The notes under the pieces were generated by a model. It was given only the letters and a program-made list of their open reading frames with translations, searched no databases and was not told the origin of the DNA. Shown here piece by piece: positions 45,848 through 55,090 of a DNA stretch of 64,000 nt. The position numbers and the translations under genes are program-made. Origin of the DNA: Porphyromonas cangingivalis (GTDB lineage Bacteria; Bacteroidota; Bacteroidia; Bacteroidales; Porphyromonadaceae); the NCBI RefSeq assembly GCF_900638305.1, contig NZ_LR134506.1:2170001-2234000 (forward strand), written 5' to 3'. Within the stretch, counting starts at the first letter, position 1. Every line of letters begins with the position of its first letter.

Positions 45848-46525
45848 TCAGGTTTTTATGATTTCTCGTCCAAAGACTTCGCTGAAGACCTCCTCAAATC
45901 GGTCACGTAGGGTCTCCATCGAGAGCTCGTGTCCGACTTCGAGGTGGAGAGAGGTGACCCCTTTGTCGGTGAACCCGCAAGGGTTGATCCAGTGGAAAGC
46001 TTGAGGATCGGTATTGACGTTGAATGCCATGCCGTGCATCGTGATATAACGACTGCAATGTATCCCTATGGCTGCGACTTTGCGAGGCATGGGGCTGTCT
46101 ACGTGCATCCATACGCCCGAAGCCCCGGGGAGACGGTGGCCTTGGAGACCGTACATGGCAAGGATGCGGATGGCGACTTCTTCGAGCGACTCGACAAACT
46201 CACGCACGCCCATACCGAGCTCCTCGAGGTCGAAGACAGGGTAGATCGTCCACTGCCCCGGACCATGGTAAGTGGCATCTCCTCCTCGTGAGATGTGGAA
46301 GAGGGAGACCCCTTGCTGAGCAAGGAAGGCTTCGGAGAAGAGGACATTGCTCTCCTTGGCGTGACGACCAAGGGTGATGACGGGGCGGTGTTCGTTGAAG
46401 AAGAGGCGGTGTTGTACGCTCTTGCCCTCCTTCTTTGCTTCGACTCCGAGGTCGAAGGCTTGTTGCTGAAGTGCGAGAGAGTCTGCGTATTCTATATCTG
46501 TATGTGTGGTGCTGATGATGTCCAT
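45848..46525 (-). CDS. lipB: Octanoyltransferase LipB
   Basis: LipB moves octanoate from ACP to lipoyl domains. The start at 46525 (MDIISTTHTDIEYADSL) gives 225 residues; the frame extends upstream into the neighbouring gene, which I reject. The motif SRGGDATYHGPGQWTIYPV (79-97), Lys149 in RKVAAIGI and Cys183 in NPCGFTDKGVTSL are the conserved substrate and catalytic residues. It follows the AddB-like gene by 49 bp. Confidence 0.93.
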   Translation of the reverse strand: MDIISTTHTDIEYADSLALQQQAFDLGVEAKKEGKSVQHRLFFNEHRPVITLGRHAKESNVLFSEAFLAQQGVSLFHISRGGDATYHGPGQWTIYPVFDLEELGMGVREFVESLEEVAIRILAMYGLQGHRLPGASGVWMHVDSPMPRKVAAIGIHCSRYITMHGMAFNVNTDPQAFHWINPCGFTDKGVTSLHLEVGHELSMETLRDRFEEVFSEVFGREIIKT

Positions 46526-46574
46526 GATGGAGGAAGTTGTTTTGGTGGAGATAATGATTTTTTGGCAAGGCTTT

Positions 46575-49500
46575 TTATTCCTCTTCTCCGATCTCGCCCG
46601 TCGTGCTGCGTGCCGTTGCCTCACAGAGGTCGAAAGCGGGGCAGTGCTTACACACTGTGGGAGAGGGTTGGGGCGCAAAGGTCTGTGTCGGATCTACAAT
46701 GGCACAGAGGAGGGGATCAATGAAGCCCTCGAACCACTCCTGCACCGAAGCATAATCTTCGATGACGGTGCTGACCGACCTTCCCGACGAACTGTCCTTC
46801 ATGATGAGTTCGCCGGTCTTGGAGCGGTGGTGGGGCTTGTTGATGATCGGACGGAGGGTAGAGAAGGCGGGCAACTGTTGTCTGAACGGATGCTCGGGCG
46901 ACATCTTTTGGATGACGTGGCAGTAGAAAAGGAGTTGGGTCGCCGCTCCGTTGAAGAGTCTCGGCTGGTCATTGTTCGATGAGATCTCATAGATATCCCG
47001 GCCTGTCTTGTAGTCTGTGATGCGGAGGCAGTCCCCTTCGAGGTCGATGCGGTCGATGAAGCCTTTGACGTTGATCGTGGAGCCATTGGAGAGGGAGAGG
47101 GTGTCGATGAGCCTCATTTCCCCTCCGACATATTTGAGTTGTCGAGGGTAGTCTTTGTCCTTACGGATGATACTTTTCACCTGACTCACTGCGTACTCGT
47201 ACTGGATGAGGTTGTAGCCTTTGAGGGGCTGTCCGTCATCTTTGCCGAAGACGTGTTGGCGGAATTTCGATAGGACGAGTTTCGAGACTTCGGTGTTGTC
47301 CTTTCGGAGCCATTCATCGAGTTGTCCCTTGTCCATAATGCCATCATAACGCTCTATAAATCCTTGGTACAAGGCTTCGAGACTGTTGTGGATGATCGTG
47401 CCGAGGTCGTTGCTCTCGATGCGCTCCCGTAAGGACTCTTGGGCGTTGATCTCTTGGATCATGGTATAGTAGAACTGTCTCGGGCAGACGACAAAGCTTT
47501 TGAGCCGTGAGGGTGAAAGGGCTCTCCCACTCTCGGGGTCTTGGAGAGATTTTTGGTATGCCGAGATGAGCTCGGGATGAAGGACATCGTTGCTGTCGAG
47601 CTTCTGGAGCGGAGAGAGCGGATAGTCGGCGGTCTTGTACTCGACATCCACACCGTAGATGTAGTGCAGCATGCGGATGTATCTCGATGGCTCACCCTGA
47701 GAGAGGTCGCTTTTGCGTGAGTCATAGGTCAGCACCACTCGCTTGGCACGGCTGATGAGACGGAAGAAGTTGTACGCCCTTGTGCGGTCTTGCCACTCGT
47801 AAGTGGGCAGACCGTAGCCCAATCTCAGAGAGTAGGGGATGATCCCCGACACCGCTCTTTTTTGAGGAAGTAGACCTTCCGAAGCATCGGGGATATAGAC
47901 GATGTCAAAGTCCAAACCACGAGTCTCAAGCACCCCCATCATCTGAAGCCCCTTGAGTGGCTCGCCACTGTAAGGGATGCGGGCATTGCGCCAGACGGTC
48001 AAGAGGGCATCTGCCACGGTGTCTATGGTCAGTGGCAGACTGTCTATTTCTCTCTGCCAGTGGGTCAAGGTGTGTTGGACTTCGAGGGTGAGATACAGCA
48101 GTCGTGGGAGTATGGCTCTTTCGGCTGAGAATGACGCTGAGGGGTCATCAGAGGTTGCGGTGTCGGAGGGGATGTCTTTATTCCACTCGGTGAGGTCTTC
48201 GGGAGTAGAGATAAGACTTGCCGAGAGAAATCTCAACAACCTTATGAAGTAGTCGAAGAGGCTCAACCCTCCGTCTTCTTCTTTAGGCAAGGCGACGAAT
48301 ATCAATCGGAGCAGTGCCATGGCTTTGTCGTTGACATCTATGGAGAGGGTCTCAAACGCTTCCTCTGCAAGGGTAAGGATCGTCTTTCCGTTCAGAGATA
48401 TGTGTTTGCGACGGATGATGTTTTCGCTCATCTTCTCTCTGATCTCTGTCAGATAGGGAGAGAGCACAGACATCGATAGCAACTGTATGACATCGGTACC
48501 TCTCCATATTTGTCGTTCAGCGGAGGGACCGTTCTTTTGTTTGCGGATGATGAGGATGAGTTGTTCGAGCAGTGCCACCGGTGGAGTCTCTCGTACGGGA
48601 TAACCCATGGTTACGTTGAGATGGCGTACCTCGGCAGGTATATTGTTGAGCATCGGGATGAGCAACCTTTCATTCGGTAGCACTACTGCCACACGGAGGT
48701 CTTGCATACTCTCGGGTTGGGTCTCGTGCAAGGCCTTGAGATCTGCGCCTATGTATGCCGTCTGCGCTACGGAGGAGGGGATGGCCGTGACTTCTACCTT
48801 TGGGAAGCTCTTGATACTCTCTCTGATGATGGCATCGTCACCTGTCGGCTCAGGGTAGTGGCTGAGGTTGTATTCTCTGAAATATGCTCCTGGGCTCTTG
48901 TCTTGTAGCGGTATCGAGGGATAATCCCAATAGAAAAGCGTTTCGCTACTCTCTTTGAGATGCTTGAGGATGCGGTGCTCGCAAGGGGTAAGGGCATTGA
49001 GCCCGACGAATACATTGATCACTCCATCCTGTCCCAAGGTGCTCTTGCCTGCGTCGATACTGTCGCACACCTCCCTCATGATCATACCGTCGTAGCCTAT
49101 ACCGAGGTTGCGTAGGCTTTCCTTATAACTGACATACAAGTCGTACAAACCATCCCAAAAGGTGAGGAAACTCTTCAGTAGAGGTTTGGCATCCTCTGCT
49201 TTTGCGGGCAAAGGTCTGAGAAAACTGTTTATCGCCTCTTTTTGAGTATCATCGAGATAAGAGAGCTCGTTCTCCAGTTCTTTGAGTTCGTAGAGATTGC
49301 GGAAGAGCTTTTGTGCATCACTGCGGTGCTTGTCTAGATCCTGGAAGTCTTGTAAGATGAGTTCGCCGATCTGATAAAAGCCTTCAAAGGTCATCGACTC
49401 TGCTTTTTCTTCGGGCAACCTTGCCACATAACACTTGTACAACTCAAAGAGCAGGATGAGCTTTTCGCCCGACACCAAGCGGGACGAAGAGGTTATGTAT

Positions 49501-49679
49501 TCGTTGAGTGTGGTGATCTGTGGAGCCAATAAGGGAGTGTCTCCGAGTCGGGACTGAAGGTAGTGCATGAAGAACAACCTTGCCCTCCTATTGGGCAAGA
49601 ATATCCTGTACTTGTACAACTCCTTCTGGTGCTTTTCGAAGAAGTGTGTGGCGATCTGTTCGAGGAAAGGTGTCATCAT
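46575..49679 (-). CDS. AddB-like PD-(D/E)XK nuclease protein
   Basis: A 1034-residue protein of the AddB/RexB-like group used in double-strand break resection. The N-terminal half resembles an inactive helicase (YRIFLPNRRARLFFMHYLQ, IYIPDASEGLLPQKRA). The C-terminal third is the nuclease: a Cys in VVCPRQFYY (about 729), IDRIDLEGDCLRITDYKTG (Asp and Lys, about 888), and the Cys triplet CKHCPAFDLC near the end. The four cysteines fit an Fe-S cluster, as in AddB and Cas4. The AddA-type helicase that normally pairs with it is not adjacent in this window; the flanking genes are DUF4270 and lipB. Confidence 0.85.
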   Translation of the reverse strand: MMTPFLEQIATHFFEKHQKELYKYRIFLPNRRARLFFMHYLQSRLGDTPLLAPQITTLNEYITSSSRLVSGEKLILLFELYKCYVARLPEEKAESMTFEGFYQIGELILQDFQDLDKHRSDAQKLFRNLYELKELENELSYLDDTQKEAINSFLRPLPAKAEDAKPLLKSFLTFWDGLYDLYVSYKESLRNLGIGYDGMIMREVCDSIDAGKSTLGQDGVINVFVGLNALTPCEHRILKHLKESSETLFYWDYPSIPLQDKSPGAYFREYNLSHYPEPTGDDAIIRESIKSFPKVEVTAIPSSVAQTAYIGADLKALHETQPESMQDLRVAVVLPNERLLIPMLNNIPAEVRHLNVTMGYPVRETPPVALLEQLILIIRKQKNGPSAERQIWRGTDVIQLLSMSVLSPYLTEIREKMSENIIRRKHISLNGKTILTLAEEAFETLSIDVNDKAMALLRLIFVALPKEEDGGLSLFDYFIRLLRFLSASLISTPEDLTEWNKDIPSDTATSDDPSASFSAERAILPRLLYLTLEVQHTLTHWQREIDSLPLTIDTVADALLTVWRNARIPYSGEPLKGLQMMGVLETRGLDFDIVYIPDASEGLLPQKRAVSGIIPYSLRLGYGLPTYEWQDRTRAYNFFRLISRAKRVVLTYDSRKSDLSQGEPSRYIRMLHYIYGVDVEYKTADYPLSPLQKLDSNDVLHPELISAYQKSLQDPESGRALSPSRLKSFVVCPRQFYYTMIQEINAQESLRERIESNDLGTIIHNSLEALYQGFIERYDGIMDKGQLDEWLRKDNTEVSKLVLSKFRQHVFGKDDGQPLKGYNLIQYEYAVSQVKSIIRKDKDYPRQLKYVGGEMRLIDTLSLSNGSTINVKGFIDRIDLEGDCLRITDYKTGRDIYEISSNNDQPRLFNGAATQLLFYCHVIQKMSPEHPFRQQLPAFSTLRPIINKPHHRSKTGELIMKDSSSGRSVSTVIEDYASVQEWFEGFIDPLLCAIVDPTQTFAPQPSPTVCKHCPAFDLCEATARSTTGEIGEEE

Positions 49680-49702
49680 CGATAAGAGGTGTCTTGTCTC
49701 AA

Positions 49703-49755
49703 AAGAGAGGAGATCTCCATCATGGCCATGCCGTGACTCGGGGATCTCCTCTCTT
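49703..49755 (-). terminator. Terminator after the DUF4270 gene
   Basis: The stem AAGAGAGGAGATCTCC pairs with GGGATCTCCTCTCTT and on the minus strand is followed by TTTTG. It lies between DUF4270 and the AddB-like gene, which are in the same direction. Confidence 0.8.
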
Positions 49756-49825
49756 CTATGAGTTCTCCAATTTTGGGTGGAGCTAAACCTTCATTACTTT
49801 GTGTTAACTCTGTCTTAAAAGGGGA

Positions 49826-51262
49826 TCAGAATGGACTTCCCTTTTTGTGCTCCGTCATGATCGCTCTGATCTTGCCTTTGTCTCCCGTGAAGTTGAGCCT
49901 TATTGCTGTCGGTAGCACCAGGTTGGAGATCGAGCTTGAGAGAGGTTGGTTTGTGTTGGGGTTTGTCACAGTGGTACGATCCACCGGCACCACCCAAAGG
50001 ACGAGATCTTCGTTGGGCTTCTCGCTGATCTGCTTTCTGATGAGGGGAGCGAGGTTGCCGAAAATATAGGTGGCCGAGCCCGTTGAAGACTTGGTGCTCA
50101 AGTAAGTCGTGTACGGTGCATCTATCTCTGTCAATTCCTTTTCGAAGAATTTTCCTACCGAGTCTTTCGGCAAGATGAGGAGATTACTTGGCAGGACGAG
50201 ATCGTACTGACCGCTACCCTGAGGCTCTCCGTAGAGGGTGAGAGGTAATGAGTTCAACTCTCTTATCATATCAGCCTTACCCTCTTTCAGCGTCTTTGCG
50301 ATGGCTGTCGTCGGGATGGTGAGCTCTGTCACCACACCTGCGGGGGACTTGATGTAGCTGATGCCTTTTGACGGATCTGTGTTGATGAGGCGATCAAGGT
50401 TCTCGTTTGCAAATCGAGACAACTGTGGCACTTCGGATGTGTGTGCCAACTGCTGGGTGAATGTGGCGAGGTAAGTCGAGTCCTTCTTGTTGTCCTTTGT
50501 CTTGCCTTTGACCTCTTTCTTGAAGTACATGGTCAATGCCGTACGCTGGACACGTAGGATGCTGCCTGTCCCTGCACCCACTGTGATGTACACACCGGGG
50601 AAGTACTTGTCGAACGCTGCTTGCGATGCGAACACCGGATCACCTCCCTTGCTCTTGTCGTAGATCTCCTGACCCAGCTCCCGAGGGAGAGGGATGTCGA
50701 CGGCGGTCAGACCCGATACTGTCTTGCTGTGCCCCCTGCCTGCATAGTAAGATGCTTTGCCGAGGAGCTTATCTGATACGTACTCGCTAACATCGGAGAT
50801 CGTGTATTTGGAGAAAGGAAGAGCCTTTGCCAGTCTGTATGCCTCGACGGAGATCGGAGCCAACGAGTCTCCGGTGTAGCCCGAATAGTAGAGCGTGATC
50901 GCCATGGAGTCGATACGGTCGTTGATGGGAGTGTCTGCGAACTTGAATCCCGCAGGGATATGAAACTGAGTAAGGTACTCACTGCGTATGCGACCGTACT
51001 GGATGTTGGGTATCTCGCCGATATAACCATAGTGTGAGGTCACATAGATATTATTGTACGAGGTGCCCTTTGCTATGTTTTGGTGTTTCAAGTCTGCAGA
51101 GACTGTCTTCCACTTGATCTCATACTCCTTGCTGAAGCTCGACAACTTGTCATACTCGGGTAGATTGTCGATACCCAATGCGTTGTTGCGGTCATCGCAG
51201 GAGGCCATCAGGCCGGTCATGAGCAACAAACATCCCCATACGATATGCTTTAGTCTATTCAT
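49826..51262 (-). CDS. DUF4270-family lipoprotein
   Basis: The start at 51262 gives a lipoprotein signal (MNRLKHIVWGCLLLMTGLMASC). The 478-residue protein is of the DUF4270 family, seen in NALGIDNLPEYDKLSSFSKEYEI..., IDSMAITLYYSGYTGDSLAP and TALTMYFKKEV. Family function is unknown. In Bacteroidota it is regularly adjacent to the short glycogen synthase gene, as here (95 bp downstream). Location in the periplasm or at the cell surface is inferred from lipidation. Confidence 0.8.
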   Translation of the reverse strand: MNRLKHIVWGCLLLMTGLMASCDDRNNALGIDNLPEYDKLSSFSKEYEIKWKTVSADLKHQNIAKGTSYNNIYVTSHYGYIGEIPNIQYGRIRSEYLTQFHIPAGFKFADTPINDRIDSMAITLYYSGYTGDSLAPISVEAYRLAKALPFSKYTISDVSEYVSDKLLGKASYYAGRGHSKTVSGLTAVDIPLPRELGQEIYDKSKGGDPVFASQAAFDKYFPGVYITVGAGTGSILRVQRTALTMYFKKEVKGKTKDNKKDSTYLATFTQQLAHTSEVPQLSRFANENLDRLINTDPSKGISYIKSPAGVVTELTIPTTAIAKTLKEGKADMIRELNSLPLTLYGEPQGSGQYDLVLPSNLLILPKDSVGKFFEKELTEIDAPYTTYLSTKSSTGSATYIFGNLAPLIRKQISEKPNEDLVLWVVPVDRTTVTNPNTNQPLSSSISNLVLPTAIRLNFTGDKGKIRAIMTEHKKGSPF

Positions 51263-51357
51263 CGGGATAAGTGTATTGTCTTTGGTGTGATAATGTCGTT
51301 TCAAAAAAAGCATCCGTCCTACCTCTCACACTCAAGTGCAAAAGGCTGTCGGTCGGA

Positions 51358-52155
51358 TCAGAGGGTCGCGTAGAAGTCATCCACGGCCTTCACCAACTCT
51401 TCGGGCTCGTGGTAGTCCAAGTACTTCTTGCCCGAGCCGTGGATCGCCTCCAGCAGTTCGGGACTGATCTCCTTCGTTGAGATCACCATGCCGTCGATGT
51501 ACTTCAGCACGAGCTGGACGAAGGTCTCCTTGTCCAATGCGGTGCCATCGAGTAGAGGTGATGTGATGTTGTCAAAGCCCAAGACCCTTGTGAGCTCTTC
51601 GCCGAAAGGTTGTTGGGGAGTCTGGTCGTAAGCCGAGAAGACGATCTTTGCCTGTGCGAGTGCCGGCTCATCTTTGTAGAGTGTCCTCAGATAGAGTGGG
51701 GCAAGCCCTGTGAACCAACCTTGGCAGTGGATGATGTCCGGTACCCAGCGTAGCTTTTTGATGGTCTCGAAGACCCCGCGAAGGAAGAAGACAGAGCGTT
51801 CGCTATTGTCCGGATAGAGTGCCCCCGACTCATCGTGGAGGTTGCCTTTGCGGCTGAAGAAGTCGTCACTGTCGATGAAATACACCTGCATCTTGGCAGA
51901 GGGGAGCGAGGCTACCTTGACGACGAGTTGATGTACCTTGTCGTCGATGACGAGGTTCATGCCTGAGAGACGGATCACCTCGTGGAGCTGGTTGCGACGT
52001 TCATTGATCGTGCCATAGTTGGGCATGAATGTACGGATGTCATACCCGAGTTCTTGAATCCCTTGGGGCAAGAACTGTGAGATCTTACCGATAGGGCTGT
52101 CTTCGATATATGGATGAATCTCTTGAGCTAAGAATAGGACTTTTTTTGCGGTCAT
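51358..52155 (-). CDS. Short glycogen/starch synthase-like protein (GT5 N-terminal domain only)
   Basis: The start at 52155 (MTAKKVLFLAQEIHPYIEDSPIGKI) gives 265 residues, about half of a full glycogen synthase. The GT5 N-terminal Rossmann domain is recognisable: GIQELGYDIRTFMPNYG, ERSVFFLRGVFETIKK, and PDIIHCQGWFTGLAPLYL, matching the DWHTG region. The C-terminal GT1-like nucleotide-sugar domain is missing, and the usual KxGGL near the start is replaced by SPIGKISQFL. This short form is a known Bacteroidota type paired with DUF4270. Whether it has synthase activity is unclear. Confidence 0.8.
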   Translation of the reverse strand: MTAKKVLFLAQEIHPYIEDSPIGKISQFLPQGIQELGYDIRTFMPNYGTINERRNQLHEVIRLSGMNLVIDDKVHQLVVKVASLPSAKMQVYFIDSDDFFSRKGNLHDESGALYPDNSERSVFFLRGVFETIKKLRWVPDIIHCQGWFTGLAPLYLRTLYKDEPALAQAKIVFSAYDQTPQQPFGEELTRVLGFDNITSPLLDGTALDKETFVQLVLKYIDGMVISTKEISPELLEAIHGSGKKYLDYHEPEELVKAVDDFYATL

Positions 52156-52483
52156 AAACGTAAAAAGATTGTTCAAATTCCCTTCCATACACAAATGTGC
52201 ATGAAAAGTGCAACATACTTAGCAAAGATACGATTTTTTGCGCAATTAACCGCAGGTTTTTCAAATGGGGTGAGAGGGGGTGAATTTCTGTGTCATAGGT
52301 GTTTCGGATGTCAAGGGTGTTTGGGAGGTGTCCGCATCGCCTCTGTGCCGGTATCTGTTCGAGAAAAAAGGTGTAGGCTTGTGGGTGTCCGTGTTTTTCC
52401 TCCTGTGAGACCTTTCGTGCTTTTTTGTCGGGAATGCTTCGGGGCTTATCCTTTCCTGCCCTGCATGTTTTCGAGGAGTACCT

Positions 52484-52562
52484 CGGAATGTGTTCTATGT
52501 GCCGACAGAATCCATTCCGGGAGGGGATAGAAAGCATTCTGTCGACCGACAGAATCTTTCCG
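52484..52562. repeat. 22-bp dyad repeat array E (CAGAAT type, 4 units)
   Basis: CGGAAT-gt-GTTCTA, CAGAAT-cc-ATTCCG, TAGAAA-gc-ATTCTG and CAGAAT-c-TTTCCG have centres at 52490.5, 52512.5, 52534.5 and 52556. The spacing is 22, 22 and about 21.5 bp (one base deleted in the last). It is about 330 bp upstream of the GT5 gene. Confidence 0.85.
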
Positions 52563-52690
52563 AGTCATGGTGGGATGTTTTTTTTTATTGTCCGGGAGAT
52601 TGGGATCGTTTCGTAGGGTGGCGGAGAGGCTCGTTCGTCGGTGCTCGCAGGTCTCTTGTAATGTCTGTGAGAATAGGACTCGTAAGCTGA

Positions 52691-52750
52691 TAAAAAAAGA
52701 AGAGACCTCGCCGAGATGGATCCGGTGGATCCGATCGACGAAGTCTCTCT
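52691..52750 (-). terminator. Terminator after the 451-residue lipoprotein gene
   Basis: On the minus strand AGAGACTTCG...GGATCC pairs with GGATCC...CGAGGTCTCT, and TTCTTTTTTT follows. It starts about 20 bp after the lipoprotein stop. Confidence 0.75.
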
Positions 52751-52768
52751 ATCGTAACTGTATTGAAT

Positions 52769-54124
52769 TTATGCGTTTCTGAATCCGTGTGCAACGAAGA
52801 CAAAGGTTACTCCCTCCACAGCCACTTCGTTTGCAAACGTGAGGCGTACGGTCACCCGGAGCTTCGCGTCTTGGATGACGGCAGACACGAGTTCGAATCT
52901 TGGGTTTTCGAGGTACAGATCGCCATTCTCTTGTGTGATGCCACTTCCGCAAGAGATGATGTCGTTCATGCCCTTTGTGTGGTAGTCCAAGGCTTCACCT
53001 TTGTAGGAGAACTGAGCTTGCTTGATCCAATTCATGATGCCCGATTTGAGCTTGTCACTCATGTCCTTACCCTCGGTGAAGTCTCCTTTGAGCTTCTTCT
53101 TGAGGGTCTCATCCAAGGTCGCGCTGGTGCTGATGTCGATATCCTTTTTAAGCTCGGTCAGAGGCTTGAAGTTGTTTACTTCTTTTCTCAAGGTCGCCAG
53201 TTCTCTGTCTGAATCCTTATCTCTTAGGCTGACGGTAAGCCATAGTGCATTGTTGTTGTCGTCTCCTTGGTGTCCGTTGTCGGAGAGTTCGACCACATAT
53301 TTGTCGTGGTCATACGAGAGCATATGTCCGCTGTATAGCCCGAGGTGCATAAATACTCCGCGCATATATTTCTGTGGTGCAAAGTTTTCGACGATGCTGA
53401 CTTTGTGATCGTAGTAGTCCATCGGTCTCAGCGGTAATGTGGCATAGGATGAACTCGAGAAACCCTTGTAGCCGATCTTGAAAGTGATGCTTTCTTTGGC
53501 GCGATCATACCTCAAGTCGATGATTTTGACATACTTCATGTCCTCTTCAGTAAGGATGTACTGCTGTCCCTGGGTGTTCGACGAGATAAACGACACGAAG
53601 CGTGCAAGATATTCGGTGTCATACATCTCGGTTTTGTTGTTGATGTACAGAGGGTCGAGGTCAAAGGTCTTGAAGAGCTCTTCCCCCTTGACCTTCCATG
53701 TGGCATACGCTCTGATCCCGATCTCCGAATCTGACGGGCGTATCGCAAAGCCTGAAAATGCCATCTTTTGACTATGTTTCTTTCCATCGATGAGAGCTTC
53801 TCGGATGTCGAGGGTGAATGTCCCCTTGGTATCGTCACGATCCGTGAGGGTGGCATCCTTGATCTCAATCGTCTTCGAGCCGACCTTTTTCGCTTCGTGT
53901 ACGGATCTCACCAGAGCGTCCACGGCTTCCACGGTCATTGTGGTGCTCCAGTTGTAGTACTGAGCTATCTCCTCAGCAGTGAGATTTTGCTGCTGAGGGT
54001 CTTCTTTGGATCCGCCCGGATTTTCGGGCTTTGGTTCTTCAGGCTTAGGTGAGGGCTTGTTGTCGTGATCACATGCTGAAAGTGCTATCATCAGCACCAT
54101 AAGATATCCTACAAATTTCTTCAT
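52769..54124 (-). CDS. Lipoprotein of unknown function
   Basis: A 451-residue protein with a lipoprotein signal (MKKFVGYLMVLMIALSAC) and a Pro/Glu-rich linker (about 22-48: KPSPKPEEPKPENPGG). A large soluble part of mixed helix and strand follows, ending in VEGVTFVFVAHGFRNA. No domain or catalytic motif is recognised. It is monocistronic, with a TATATTTG box about 65 bp upstream on the same strand (54194-54187) and a terminator downstream. It is probably outer-membrane anchored. Confidence 0.65.
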   Translation of the reverse strand: MKKFVGYLMVLMIALSACDHDNKPSPKPEEPKPENPGGSKEDPQQQNLTAEEIAQYYNWSTTMTVEAVDALVRSVHEAKKVGSKTIEIKDATLTDRDDTKGTFTLDIREALIDGKKHSQKMAFSGFAIRPSDSEIGIRAYATWKVKGEELFKTFDLDPLYINNKTEMYDTEYLARFVSFISSNTQGQQYILTEEDMKYVKIIDLRYDRAKESITFKIGYKGFSSSSYATLPLRPMDYYDHKVSIVENFAPQKYMRGVFMHLGLYSGHMLSYDHDKYVVELSDNGHQGDDNNNALWLTVSLRDKDSDRELATLRKEVNNFKPLTELKKDIDISTSATLDETLKKKLKGDFTEGKDMSDKLKSGIMNWIKQAQFSYKGEALDYHTKGMNDIISCGSGITQENGDLYLENPRFELVSAVIQDAKLRVTVRLTFANEVAVEGVTFVFVAHGFRNA

Positions 54125-54272
54125 AATTGATGTTTTCGATCTTAATGTTTAATGGAGTCTTTACTTAATCTTCTTTCTTAGCCTTGCAAATATAGTAATT
54201 ATTTTTAGAAACGAGGGTGGCCTTTATAAACAATGTGTCATGCGAAAACATTATCATCTCTTTTTTTGTTTG

Positions 54273-54280
54273 TATCTTTG
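54273..54280 (+). promoter_or_regulatory. -7 element of slyD promoter
   Basis: TATCTTTG lies 38-45 bp before the slyD start and fits TAnnTTTG. The expected -33 is weak. Confidence 0.55.
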
Positions 54281-54317
54281 AAGATATTTAATGATTCTAA
54301 CACAAAATATTATTACA

Positions 54318-54920
54318 ATGAAAGTAGATAAAAATCTATTGGTCAAGGCACAGTACACGCTATATACAGTCGCTACTGATGGCAAGGAAGAGATGGTCGA
54401 GCAGACAGCTCCTGAGATGCCATTGGTGTACATTCAGGGTATGGGATTGATGCTCCCTGAGTTCGAAAACAACCTCCTCGGCCTTGCACAGGGTGAGAAG
54501 TTTGACTTCGTCCTTACTCCTGAGCAAGCATACGGCGAGGTGTCTGAAGACTACATCACTACCCTCCCTAAGGAAGTGTTCCTTGTCGATGGCGAGTTCG
54601 ACGAAGAAGTCGTATTCGTAGGCGGACAGGTGCCTATGCTCGATGCGGATGGCAACCAGCTTCTCGGTAAGGTGCTCGAAATCACCGATAACGGTGTGAA
54701 GATGGACTTCAACCCATTCCTCGCAGGACAGACTCTACACTTTGTAGGTGAGATCCAAGAAGTGTCTGAACCAACTCCCGATGAGGTACAAGCTATCCTC
54801 AATCCTCATGCAGGTGGCGGATGCTGTGGCTGTGGCTCAGAAGAACACGGTGGTGGCTGCTCATCAGGCGGTTGCTCGACAGACAGCTGTGGCTGTGGTT
54901 CTGGCGGCTGCGGTTGCTAA
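54318..54920 (+). CDS. slyD: SlyD-like FKBP-type peptidyl-prolyl isomerase with metal-binding tail
   Basis: The start at 54318 (MKVDKNLLVKAQYTLYT) gives 200 residues. The FKBP half has PLVYIQGMGLMLPEFENNLLGLAQGEKFDFVLTPEQAYGE. The inserted-flap domain is DYITTLPKEVFLVDGEFDEEVVFVGGQVPM, and FKBP resumes with VKMDFNPFLAGQTLHFVGEI. The last 35 residues are a Gly/Cys/His-rich tail with at least ten cysteines, the SlyD-type nickel or zinc binding tail. It is cytoplasmic, acting in folding and possibly metal delivery. It is monocistronic with a strong terminator. Confidence 0.92.
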   Translation: MKVDKNLLVKAQYTLYTVATDGKEEMVEQTAPEMPLVYIQGMGLMLPEFENNLLGLAQGEKFDFVLTPEQAYGEVSEDYITTLPKEVFLVDGEFDEEVVFVGGQVPMLDADGNQLLGKVLEITDNGVKMDFNPFLAGQTLHFVGEIQEVSEPTPDEVQAILNPHAGGGCCGCGSEEHGGGCSSGGCSTDSCGCGSGGCGC

Positions 54921-54942
54921 GCCATAACTTCTCCTCATAATG

Positions 54943-54999
54943 AAATCAACGATTATATCCTCCCTCTTATGGGATCTCGATATAATCGTTGATTTTTTT
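54943..54999 (+). terminator. Terminator after slyD
   Basis: A perfect 17-bp stem (AAATCAACGATTATATC with its complement) has a 19-base loop and is followed by a run of seven Ts. Confidence 0.92.
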
Positions 55000-55090
55000 G
55001 CTCATCACTCGGCTTTTACTTATACTATCGGCTCTTAGGGCCTCTCCTGCACTGCTTCCTACCCATCCTTGCGATCCTCCAAAATGAATT

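Larger units (their letters stand above)
52156..52768. other. Intergenic region with repeat array E, no gene supported
   Basis: About 610 bp between two minus-strand genes. It contains repeat array E (52484-52562) and a terminator (52691-52750). Open frames on the plus strand here are Cys/Arg-rich, cross the repeats, and have no signal or family match, so I regard them as non-coding. Confidence 0.55.

Noticed and set aside
52195-52530. Plus-strand Cys-rich 111-codon frame upstream of repeat array E
   Set aside because: It has no signal peptide or domain, runs into the repeat array, and its Arg/Cys-rich composition is typical of chance frames.
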